A DNA stretch of 19,733 bases, taken from contig JAJCYK010000613.1 in NCBI GenBank assembly GCA_029262935.1, positions 1-19,733 on the forward strand, read 5' to 3'. Both the position numbers and the translations under genes were made by a program. The notes under the pieces are model-generated. The model had not been told where the DNA came from and ran no database searches. It saw only the letters and a list, made by a program, of their open reading frames with translations. The stretch comes from Cytophagales bacterium. GTDB taxonomy: Bacteria > Bacteroidota > Bacteroidia > Cytophagales > Cyclobacteriaceae. This document shows positions 8,233-14,729 of the stretch, one piece after another. Every line of letters begins with the position of its first letter. Positions within the stretch are counted from its first letter, which is position 1.

Positions 8233-8850
8233 ATGGATCTTCTGGTAATTTACATCGGTTTACTGGGCTCCTTTGCCCTAGCCATCTCCGGATCATTAAC
8301 CGCAATGGAAAAGAAATTTGACATTTTCGGAGTGGTTACTATTGCTTTTGTAACTGCGGTAGGAGGCGGCACGCTTCGAGATGTACTACTTAGCGAAAGA
8401 TCCGTTTTTTGGTTTGAAGAAGTGAACTACCTTTACGTGATCTTGATCGGCACTTTACTGGCGATAGTCTTTCGCAAAAGGTTATCAAAAGCAAGTAAGG
8501 CTTTATTTTTATTCGACACTCTTGGTCTAGGTTTGTACACCATAACGGGTGTGCAAATTGGCTTGGAATATGAATTAAACCACATCAATTGTATGATTCT
8601 TGGTACCATCACGGGCTCCTTTGGAGGGGTGCTGCGGGATATCTTGGTAAATGAAGTCCCGGTAATATTTAAAAAGGAAATCTATGCTACTGTATGTATT
8701 GCCGGTGGTGGACTTTATTTAATACTCTATTATCAAGGGGTTCCTGACCCCTATCTGCAAATTTGTTCCGCTTTATTTATCATTATCATCAGAATAATCG
8801 TAGTATATTTTAAGATCTCATTACCTAGCATTTATTCTAACGATTCATGA
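8233..8850 (+). CDS. UPF0126/TRIC-type membrane protein (YadS/YicG-like)
   Basis: Integral inner-membrane protein of 205 residues with about seven hydrophobic segments, built from an internal duplication: GGGTLRD at residues 44-50 and FGGVLRD at 130-136, each followed by a long helix. This is the signature of the UPF0126 (TRIC-like, YadS/YicG) family. Eukaryotic TRIC proteins are potassium channels, while E. coli YicG has been linked to glycine uptake, so transport of a small ion or amino acid is likely but the substrate is open. It starts 16 bases after the 5'-nucleotidase stop and overlaps the DUF2834 gene by 4 bases (ATGA), so it is in the middle of the same operon. Confidence 0.93.
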   Translation: MDLLVIYIGLLGSFALAISGSLTAMEKKFDIFGVVTIAFVTAVGGGTLRDVLLSERSVFWFEEVNYLYVILIGTLLAIVFRKRLSKASKALFLFDTLGLGLYTITGVQIGLEYELNHINCMILGTITGSFGGVLRDILVNEVPVIFKKEIYATVCIAGGGLYLILYYQGVPDPYLQICSALFIIIIRIIVVYFKISLPSIYSNDS

Positions 8851-9170
8851 AACGTACATATTGGTGGTTGAGTATAGTCGGCTTTATCTTACCCAATATT
8901 TGGGTAGCCAAAGTAAGTATAGAAACGGGAAACTTGTTGCTTTGGTTTGATCCTCGAGTAACCTTTACGAGCATGTTTGCCAATGATATTTCCAGTGCCT
9001 TCTCGGTGGATCTTTTGTTTGTGGTACTGGTCTTTTTTATTTGGACTTATACGGAAACGCAAAAATTAAAAATTAAGAACTTGTATGCGGTTTGGATTGC
9101 TACCATGTTATTAGGACTGGCCGGAGCTTTCCCTTTATTCTTATATTTCAGAGAACGAGCTGCTACATAA
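8847..9170 (+). CDS. DUF2834 membrane protein
   Basis: Small membrane protein of 107 residues with three hydrophobic segments, near residues 6-22, 50-67 and 82-101. The middle region FANDISSAFSVDLLFVVLVFFIW and the ending FPLFLYFRER match the DUF2834 pattern. Its function is unknown. The ATG overlaps the stop of the UPF0126 gene by 4 bases (ATGA), so the two are translationally coupled, and it appears to be the last gene of the dioxygenase-nucleotidase block. The following 75-base gap shows no hairpin with a T-run that I would call a terminator. Confidence 0.85.
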   Translation: MKRTYWWLSIVGFILPNIWVAKVSIETGNLLLWFDPRVTFTSMFANDISSAFSVDLLFVVLVFFIWTYTETQKLKIKNLYAVWIATMLLGLAGAFPLFLYFRERAAT

Positions 9171-9245
9171 TTTACCGTATTTTAAGTGATCCTTATCGTT
9201 TTAAATATTAGGTAGATTGCTTTGAAACGTTGTCCCTAGACCAAA

Positions 9246-10418
9246 ATGACTAATACATATCGTTATATCTTGGCAAATTTGATCGCTTTGTTTAGCGGAT
9301 TAGCAGGTATTAATGCTCAGAATTTTAATGAACTTTTGGAGGATTTAAAACCGCTTGCTCAGTCGCAAAAAGAAAGCATGATCCTTGACTACATCAATGA
9401 TGCTGGGGGGCTACCCTTGGTGGATGATGACACGGTCATTTTTTTAGCTCACAGCCCACTGCACCCCCCGAAGATAATGAGTGGTTTCAATGGTTTTTTG
9501 AGCCCCAGGTATATCACGGACAGTACGGCTGGTAATATGATACACATTGCAGGGACCGCTTGGCACTACCGCAAGCAACTTCTGGCTAAGGACGCGCGCA
9601 TTTATTATCAAATCGAAGCAGGAGGAAAGGTGCATAATGATCCATTTAACACCAGCTTGGGGTATCGGTTTAGTATGGTTAACTCGGAATTTAGAATGCC
9701 GGACTTTGAAATTCACCCTGAATTAATTGAAAATCAATTTGCGGCAAAAGGTGCAGTAGAAAAAGTTACTTTTAACAGCGAAGCATTGGGTCATAACCGT
9801 ACCGTACATGTGTATACTCCACCGGATTACCAAGGGAATTCTCGGGATTATCCTACTGTTTACTTTCATGATGGATCGTTCTATTTGGACTGGGGAAAGG
9901 CTCCCCAAATCATGGATTATTTAATTTCTCAAAAACTAATGCAACCGGTTATTGCCGTTTTTGATGATCCTGTGGAAAGAGGGAAAGAATATCGAGGAGA
10001 CACCGCCTATATTAATTACATCAACAAGGAGTTAATCCCTCATGTTGATAGCAACTATCGATCTTTGGCCACCAGGGAAGCGCGCGCCGTGGTAGGGGGG
10101 TCTCGAGGGGCACTATCTTCCCTGATACTAAGCCATTCTTCCGCTGCTTTTTCCAAGTGTGGCACATTTTCACCTGCCGTGTACCCCAGAGAAATCCAGG
10201 AGTTTATTTCTTTCCTATCAGGCGCTGAAAACAAACCCCAACAAGTGGTGATCATCGCGGCTATTTACGATAAGATCTGGTATGATGATGCCGTGGCCTT
10301 GAGGACTTACTTTGAAAGTACACCTACCTCATTTAAGTACCAAGATATTTCTCAAGGGCACAACATTCAATCCTGGGTGAATCACCTTGATGAAATCTTA
10401 ATGGCTTTCTTTCCCTGA
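9246..10418 (+). CDS. Secreted alpha/beta-hydrolase, esterase D/Fes type
   Basis: Exported serine hydrolase of 390 residues. A signal peptide (MTNTYRYILANLIALFSGLAGINAQ) is followed by an N-terminal beta-rich domain, about residues 30-165, resembling the Ig-like domain that precedes enterochelin-esterase-type catalytic domains. The catalytic domain starts near HNRTVHVYTPPDY. The nucleophile is Ser286 in GGSRGALSS, the base is His372 in GHNIQSW and the acid is probably Asp342 in AAIYDKIW. PF00756 family members cleave siderophore lactones, feruloyl or acetyl esters; no siderophore receptor is nearby and the true ester is unknown. It stands alone between gaps of 75 and 60 bases and may be a single-gene unit. 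Confidence 0.9.
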   Translation: MTNTYRYILANLIALFSGLAGINAQNFNELLEDLKPLAQSQKESMILDYINDAGGLPLVDDDTVIFLAHSPLHPPKIMSGFNGFLSPRYITDSTAGNMIHIAGTAWHYRKQLLAKDARIYYQIEAGGKVHNDPFNTSLGYRFSMVNSEFRMPDFEIHPELIENQFAAKGAVEKVTFNSEALGHNRTVHVYTPPDYQGNSRDYPTVYFHDGSFYLDWGKAPQIMDYLISQKLMQPVIAVFDDPVERGKEYRGDTAYINYINKELIPHVDSNYRSLATREARAVVGGSRGALSSLILSHSSAAFSKCGTFSPAVYPREIQEFISFLSGAENKPQQVVIIAAIYDKIWYDDAVALRTYFESTPTSFKYQDISQGHNIQSWVNHLDEILMAFFP

Positions 10419-10478
10419 TTTATACTTAAACCCTCTCCATCGTGCTACGTATAAATTAACTTACGGAAAAGCTAAATA

Positions 10479-11021
10479 ATGAGTAAAGTATTTCAATCCA
10501 TTGAAGAGGAACACCAAGAATTCATAAAAGATCAGAAACTATTTTTTGTAGGAACGGCTATGGCAGAAGGCCGTTTGAACATCAGTCCCAAAGGAATGGA
10601 TTCTTTTCATGTGGTGGATGCAAACAGAGTCCTCTGGTTAAACATGACGGGTAGTGGTAACGAAAGTGCCACCCATATTCAAAGTCAACCACGTATGACC
10701 ATTATGTTCTGTGCCTTCGAGGGAAAGCCGTTAATATTAAGGTTGTACGGAACAGCTACCACCTACCACCCTCGAGATCCACAATGGGCAGAATTAGTTA
10801 GGACATTTCCTAATGCAAAAGGTGCCCGCCAAGTATTTGACGTAGTCATTGACATGGTACAAACCAGTTGTGGTTTCGGCATTCCCATAATGAAATATGA
10901 AGAGGAACGTACCTTACTCCCTGATTGGGCTATCAAAAAGGGTGATGAAGGCATCCGAGAATACTGGGAAAATAAGAATGTTACGAGTCTAGATGGTCAT
11001 GATACAGGTATATTCAGCTAA
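10479..11021 (+). CDS. Pyridoxamine 5'-phosphate oxidase-like FMN-binding protein
   Basis: Protein of 180 residues with the split-barrel FMN-binding fold. Family features are FFVGTAMAEGRLNISPKGMD near residue 22, the strand RVLWLNMTGSGNES, the pattern QPRMTIMFCAFEGKPLILRLYGTA, and a C-terminal extension with the SCGFGIPIM segment common in this uncharacterised subgroup. No signal peptide or membrane segment. Such proteins may reduce or oxidise small molecules with FMN, F420 or haem, or only bind a cofactor; true PNPOx (PdxH) is unlikely because the PLP-binding C-terminus is absent. Its 3' end overlaps the start region of the M23 peptidase by up to 29 bases. Confidence 0.88.
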   Translation: MSKVFQSIEEEHQEFIKDQKLFFVGTAMAEGRLNISPKGMDSFHVVDANRVLWLNMTGSGNESATHIQSQPRMTIMFCAFEGKPLILRLYGTATTYHPRDPQWAELVRTFPNAKGARQVFDVVIDMVQTSCGFGIPIMKYEEERTLLPDWAIKKGDEGIREYWENKNVTSLDGHDTGIFS

Positions 11022-11988
11022 GTTTATGGTTGGCATACTATCTTTGCTGTTAAGCCTTTTTTCCTGTGAAGCAGAGTCCCCTACTGCGCACTGTTCGCAA
11101 ACTCAAGAAACGTTTGTTACTTATTTCAACTCCGGTGAATTCCATAAGATTCCCAGTTTGTTTGCCGAAGACTCCAAGACCAAATCACAATTTAAAAAAA
11201 TGGTTACGGACATGGAATACATAAGAACAGTAGTTGGCAACATTAAAACCATGAACGTAGTTGCTACTGAGAAAAACAAAGTAAGCTATTTAAGTACCCA
11301 CGAAATCACCACCATGGACGTGTCGTTTCTTTTTAATAGGGAGTGTAAACTAACATCCATGCTCATAACCAATCACTTTCCAAAAGACCTGCCAAAACTA
11401 ACCCGTAATACGACGTCACTGAGTCTTCCTTTTAACGACGAATGGTATGTGTTTTGGGGAGGGACTACCGTAGAGCAAAATTACCACAATGCCCACCAAA
11501 ATATGAAGGGAGCTTTTGACTTTTTAGTTTATGATAAAAACGGCAAGTCATACCGAACGGATGGAAAAAGGAACGAAGATTATTATGCCTTTGGCAAAAA
11601 AATTATTGCGCCCTGCGATGGAGAAGTCGTTCGAGTGATAAAAGGGGTAAAGGACAACGTCTGGCCTAACATGAATAAAATGCAATCCTATGGTAATACG
11701 GTAGTCATTAAGACGGCGCAGCAAGAGTTTTTGTTATTTGCCCATATGCAGGCAGGTAGCGTGGTAGTCCAAGAAGGTCAAAAAGTGGTTACAGGTCAAA
11801 AACTGGGACTTTGTGGAAATTCCGGATATTCAACTGAACCTCACCTGCATTTTATCGTGCAAAATGTCGCAGATCTGTTTCACCCCACAGGTGCTTATTG
11901 TTACTTTGACAACATCCTAGTTAACGGCCAGTTAAAAGAGGATTATATGCCAATTCGCCAAGATCGCATTAAAAACAACAAACCATGA
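10993..11988 (+). CDS. M23 family metallopeptidase, probable lipoprotein
   Basis: LytM-like zinc endopeptidase expected to cut peptidoglycan cross-links or bridges, 331 residues. The zinc/catalytic residues are present: His168 and Asp176 (HQNMKGAFD), then His284-x-His286 in EPHLHF, preceded by LFAHMQAGSV and GQKLGLCGNSG. Residues 30-135 form a DUF3887-like alpha/beta domain (FVTYFNSGEFHKIPSLF). The hydrophobic N-terminus ends in LFSC, a lipobox. Three starts compete: ATG 10993, ATG 10999 and ATG 11026. I favour 10993 or 10999 because the last lacks a positively charged region ahead of the hydrophobic core, although it avoids overlap with the PNPOx gene. The SDR gene overlaps its 3' end by 4 bases. 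Confidence 0.88.
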   Translation: MVMIQVYSAKFMVGILSLLLSLFSCEAESPTAHCSQTQETFVTYFNSGEFHKIPSLFAEDSKTKSQFKKMVTDMEYIRTVVGNIKTMNVVATEKNKVSYLSTHEITTMDVSFLFNRECKLTSMLITNHFPKDLPKLTRNTTSLSLPFNDEWYVFWGGTTVEQNYHNAHQNMKGAFDFLVYDKNGKSYRTDGKRNEDYYAFGKKIIAPCDGEVVRVIKGVKDNVWPNMNKMQSYGNTVVIKTAQQEFLLFAHMQAGSVVVQEGQKVVTGQKLGLCGNSGYSTEPHLHFIVQNVADLFHPTGAYCYFDNILVNGQLKEDYMPIRQDRIKNNKP

Positions 11989-12584
11989 AAATTCTTATCA
12001 TTGGAGGGAATGGAACCATAGGCAAAACTGTGACTAGTAAATTACAGCTTGACCACGAGATTATTACTGCAGGCCGTCAAACCGGAGACATAACGGTTGA
12101 CATTGCAGATAGTAACTCCATTCAAAGCATGCTGGAAAACTTACCGCTGCTGGACGCTATTGTTTGTATCGCCGGGGAAGCAAAATGGGCGCCGTTTTCG
12201 GAGCTAACAGAAGAGGATTATTACCTCGGATTAAAGAGTAAACTGATGGGTCAGGTAAACTTAGTGCGTTTAGGTCAAGCTTATTTATCCCCAGGTGGAT
12301 CCTTTACTCTGACCACCGGTATTCTAGCAGACGACCCGGTGATAATGACGGCAAGTGCGGCCATGGTTAATGGTGGTTTGCACAGCTTTGTTAAAGCTTC
12401 AGCGCTGGAGTTGGAAAACAGTCAGCGCATCAATGTGGTGTCGGCCGGGCTGGTCGAGGACGCCGTGGAAAAATATAGAGACTACTTTCCCGGGCACAAT
12501 GCCGTACCTATGGAAAGAGTGGTGAATGGTTATTTACGAAGTATCTTTGGTAAAGGAAATGGAGAAATAATTAGAGTATATTGA
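11985..12584 (+). CDS. Atypical short-chain dehydrogenase-fold protein
   Basis: NAD(P)-binding Rossmann protein of 199 residues in the compact short-chain dehydrogenase group. The dinucleotide-binding loop is GGNGTIG at residues 7-13, the acidic loop is ITVDIAD and an NAG-like segment is CIAGEAKW. The C-terminal pattern RINVVSAGLVEDAVEKY is typical. Aligned on that pattern, the catalytic Tyr-x-x-x-Lys is Ala125-x-x-x-Asn129, so ordinary SDR oxidoreduction is doubtful; related short proteins carry the same NGGLHSFVKA-like segment. It may bind a dinucleotide or perform another reaction. The ATG overlaps the M23 stop by 4 bases (ATGA), so the PNPOx, peptidase and SDR genes are one coupled set. 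Confidence 0.9.
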   Translation: MKILIIGGNGTIGKTVTSKLQLDHEIITAGRQTGDITVDIADSNSIQSMLENLPLLDAIVCIAGEAKWAPFSELTEEDYYLGLKSKLMGQVNLVRLGQAYLSPGGSFTLTTGILADDPVIMTASAAMVNGGLHSFVKASALELENSQRINVVSAGLVEDAVEKYRDYFPGHNAVPMERVVNGYLRSIFGKGNGEIIRVY

Positions 12585-12611
12585 CATGAGCCAAAGCACC
12601 AAATAGCTAGG
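12581..12611 (+). promoter_or_regulatory. Candidate promoter of the 7TM-AraC gene
   Basis: A perfect TTGACA (12581-12586), overlapping the SDR stop codon, is followed after 17 bases by TAGCTAGG (12604-12611), a partial match to TAnnTTTG. Transcription would begin near 12618, placing the bulged hairpin at 12623-12675 at the very 5' end of the message. Prediction only. Confidence 0.35.
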
Positions 12612-12622
12612 AAAAGATCTAT

Positions 12623-12675
12623 CTTGAAGCCGTGGGCCAGGATAAAAATGCTGATTCGAAGGCTCCACCTTCAAG
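12623..12675 (+). promoter_or_regulatory. Bulged 14-bp stem-loop in the AraC leader
   Basis: The left arm is CTTGAAG, cc bulge, GTGG, GCC; the right arm is GGC, t bulge, CCAC, CTTCAAG. All 14 pairs are Watson-Crick; the loop is 22 bases (12639-12660). No T-run follows, so it is not a standard intrinsic terminator for the SDR gene. It ends 18 bases before the regulator ATG at 12694, where it could influence mRNA stability or ribosome access, or act as a DNA operator with CTTGAAG half-sites. Confidence 0.5.
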
Positions 12676-12770
12676 TAATTTCTAAAAAGATTTATGGCGC
12701 TAGCCAAAGTACTTACACTCATTTGCATTGCCCTCTTTGGCTTTTTGGGCCTCCTGCTAATCACAAGTAA
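12648..12770 (+). CDS. Possible 40-residue leader ORF overlapping the AraC start
   Basis: An ATG in the hairpin loop is preceded by AGGA with a 5-base gap, a better Shine-Dalgarno arrangement than the regulator itself has. The frame reads MLIRRLHLQVISKKIYG and onward, and ends at TAA 12768-12770, inside and out of frame with the regulator gene. The product resembles nothing I know. If translated, ribosomes would open the right arm of the hairpin and compete with the start at 12694. It could easily be chance. Confidence 0.18.
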   Translation: MLIRRLHLQVISKKIYGASQSTYTHLHCPLWLFGPPANHK

Positions 12771-13791
12771 GGTAAAACGGTCATTGGCCAATACTATACT
12801 GGGCACATTTTTCCTATGCTGGGCATTTAATTTTTTAGACGGCTATTTACTTTTGGATGAATTTTATCTGAAATACCCCCAGCTTGCCTTATGGGAAGAT
12901 GCATTGATCTTTACCTATGGCCCTTTAATTTATTTTTATGTAAAGGCCTTATTTAAGGATATACCACCCTGGAAACCCCAGCATTTTTGGCATTTAATAC
13001 CTTTTTTTCTATTGCTGATAACCTTAGTAGCGGTTTATCACATGCAACCTTTGGATTACCAACGAGGCATCCTACAGGATATCCTCGCCTTGGATCAAGT
13101 ATCTAGCATTTTTCCTATTACAATGATGATCATTGTTCACATCCTCATCTATTTTGTGGCTTCCTTTCGAAGAGTTAAAAGATACCAAGACTTATTAAAG
13201 GATCTTTATGCCACATTCAATATTCAATGGCTGAGTAATACCCTGATCTTTCTAATAGTAATTGTCATCGTTTCATTGCTGATTTCCGTAATGCAGTTTT
13301 ATGGAGGTAAACAATTGTTTGAAACAGGGCTCATTGTTTTAAATATTATCCTTTTGGTATTTATCAGCCAAATTTTATTTAAAGCCTTTGAAGAACCAGA
13401 GCTTTTCGCTCTGGAAAAAAGAGCCTACCGCCTCACCATCAGTAAGGACAAACAGTTACAAATATCAAAGGCAGTATCCAGAGCTATGGAAAAAGACAAA
13501 ATGTATCTGGATCCGGATGTTACTCTAATGGAACTGGCCCGTCGTATTCAGGCTAGCCCCAGAGAAGCTTCCCAAGTGATCAACGATCGCTTTCAACAGA
13601 ACTTCTTTGACTTGATCAATAGCCGGCGCATACAAGAAGCTCAAAACATTTTGAAGTCCTCAACAGACCCAAAACTCACTGTGTCTGAAGTAATGTATCA
13701 AGTAGGATTTAACTCCAAGTCTTCTTTTAACACACAATTCAAAAAGAAGACTGGCATCACTCCCTCCGAGTTCAAAAAGCTACATTCTTAA
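12694..13791 (+). CDS. Membrane-bound AraC-family regulator (7TM-HTH)
   Basis: Transcription regulator of 365 residues with about seven membrane helices in the first 230 residues and a cytoplasmic AraC/XylS-type DNA-binding domain from about 270 to 363. The first helix-turn-helix lies in DVTLMELARRIQASPREASQVINDRF, the second in LTVSEVMYQVGFNSKSSFNTQFKKKTG, the usual family signature, followed by ITPSEFKK. This architecture is common in Bacteroidota and probably senses a ligand at or in the membrane. The start is fixed: an in-frame TAA at 12676-12678 lies shortly upstream, with no other start between. It has its own leader with a hairpin. A 116-base gap with a nested palindrome separates it from the CPBP protease gene, a plausible target. 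Confidence 0.93.
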   Translation: MALAKVLTLICIALFGFLGLLLITSKVKRSLANTILGTFFLCWAFNFLDGYLLLDEFYLKYPQLALWEDALIFTYGPLIYFYVKALFKDIPPWKPQHFWHLIPFFLLLITLVAVYHMQPLDYQRGILQDILALDQVSSIFPITMMIIVHILIYFVASFRRVKRYQDLLKDLYATFNIQWLSNTLIFLIVIVIVSLLISVMQFYGGKQLFETGLIVLNIILLVFISQILFKAFEEPELFALEKRAYRLTISKDKQLQISKAVSRAMEKDKMYLDPDVTLMELARRIQASPREASQVINDRFQQNFFDLINSRRIQEAQNILKSSTDPKLTVSEVMYQVGFNSKSSFNTQFKKKTGITPSEFKKLHS

Positions 13792-13813
13792 GGTAGTAGA
13801 TTCCATAAGCCTA

Positions 13814-13860
13814 AAGTCGAACCAATTTAATTGGTATGACTTCATGAAGTGCGACCCAAT
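13814..13860. promoter_or_regulatory. Nested palindrome and repeats, candidate operator
   Basis: ACCAATT-T-AATTGGT (13821-13835) is a perfect palindrome, flanked by AAGTC (13814-13818) and GACTT (13838-13842), which extend the dyad after 2-base mismatched steps. It runs into a second perfect palindrome, ACTTCATGAAGT (13839-13850). CGAACCAAT (13818) is imperfectly repeated as CGACCCAAT (13852-13860). No T-run follows, so an operator is likelier than a terminator. Placed between the AraC regulator stop and the CPBP start. Confidence 0.45.
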
Positions 13861-13907
13861 CCAGCATCTCAGTACTCATCTTGGTAGTGAAATAAAAATT
13901 TGATTTT

Positions 13908-14663
13908 ATGGAAGCTAACTTCAACATTAAACACGATCAACTGACATTCAAAAAACTGCTGTTATATCATTTTTATCCCGGAATATCTATCGCGTTGTTC
14001 TATATTCTGGTCAGCCCTTGGTTGATTGGTCAAGGGATCCCTGGACTAGGTGTGTTGTTAATGGCAGAAGTATTGGTACTTGCTCCTATAGGCTTAGCTC
14101 ACCTTGGTTATAAAAGTTTCCAGCTAAATGACAACCTCAGCTTAAGACACGTAGTGTATTTTACCGAAGCACTAAATTGGAAACAATATCTAAAGTGGAC
14201 GGCAATTGGAATCGGAGGGTGTGTTCTCATATACCTACCCCTGTACCCGGTAGGGTTATTCCTGAGGGAACACGTTTTCTTCTGGTTGCCAGCTTGGTAT
14301 TTTGATCCTGGCTTTGGAAGTGAGAACACCGAAGTATTAGCAAAAGTATTTTTGGTGGGAATATTCGTTGATGGGCTGGTGGGACCGATAGTTGAAGAGT
14401 TGTTTTTTCGAGGCTACTTGTTGCCTAGGATGTCGTACTTAAAAAAATGGGCGCCTGGGGTCAACGGGTTGCTTTTTGGTTTGTATCACCTGTGGCAACC
14501 ACACAACTACTTGGCTATAATTGGAGTGGGTATGGTAATAAGTTATGTTGTTTGGAAAAAGCAAAATGTGTATTTAGGCATATTTATTCATTGCATTTTA
14601 AACATTATAGGAGCCGTGGCCGGATACCATGCCGCTAGTAATGGCGTAATCATTGGTCGTTGA
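13908..14663 (+). CDS. CPBP family intramembrane glutamic endopeptidase
   Basis: Integral membrane protease of the CPBP (CAAX/Abi, Rce1-like) family, 251 residues with about seven hydrophobic segments. The active-site motifs are complete: Glu163-Glu164-x-x-x-Arg168 (EELFFRG), a His at 194 in LLFGLYHLWQP, and His228-x-x-x-Asn232 in FIHCILN. Bacterial members cut within the membrane or process peptides, and some give bacteriocin self-immunity; no bacteriocin gene is visible nearby, so the target is unknown. The ATG follows an A/T-rich stretch typical of Bacteroidota translation starts. It lies downstream of the AraC regulator and 66 bases before the DUF3179 ATG, so it may be read with either. 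Confidence 0.93.
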   Translation: MEANFNIKHDQLTFKKLLLYHFYPGISIALFYILVSPWLIGQGIPGLGVLLMAEVLVLAPIGLAHLGYKSFQLNDNLSLRHVVYFTEALNWKQYLKWTAIGIGGCVLIYLPLYPVGLFLREHVFFWLPAWYFDPGFGSENTEVLAKVFLVGIFVDGLVGPIVEELFFRGYLLPRMSYLKKWAPGVNGLLFGLYHLWQPHNYLAIIGVGMVISYVVWKKQNVYLGIFIHCILNIIGAVAGYHAASNGVIIGR

Positions 14664-14729
14664 GTTAAAGATTTCTTGTCAAAAGCAGGTGGTCGCGAAC
14701 CTAGAGCAGATGAATTCTGTTTTCAATCT

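Noticed and set aside
9171..9245. Promoter in the gap before the esterase
   Set aside because: The gap is A/T-rich with TTTT and TTTG tracts, but no pair of boxes at acceptable spacing stands out.
14447..14638. 63-codon plus-strand frame inside the CPBP gene, and similar antisense frames within other genes such as 1312-1551 and 7598-7933
   Set aside because: They lie wholly within strongly supported genes, resemble no family I know and have no start context; they are shadow frames.
13908..14663. CPBP protease as a bacteriocin immunity or phage-defence gene
   Set aside because: No bacteriocin precursor, exporter or defence partner is visible; the family is too broad for this claim.
14676..14729. 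TTG at 14676 as start of the DUF3179 gene
   Set aside because: It would place 18 polar residues ahead of a clear signal peptide beginning at ATG 14730.
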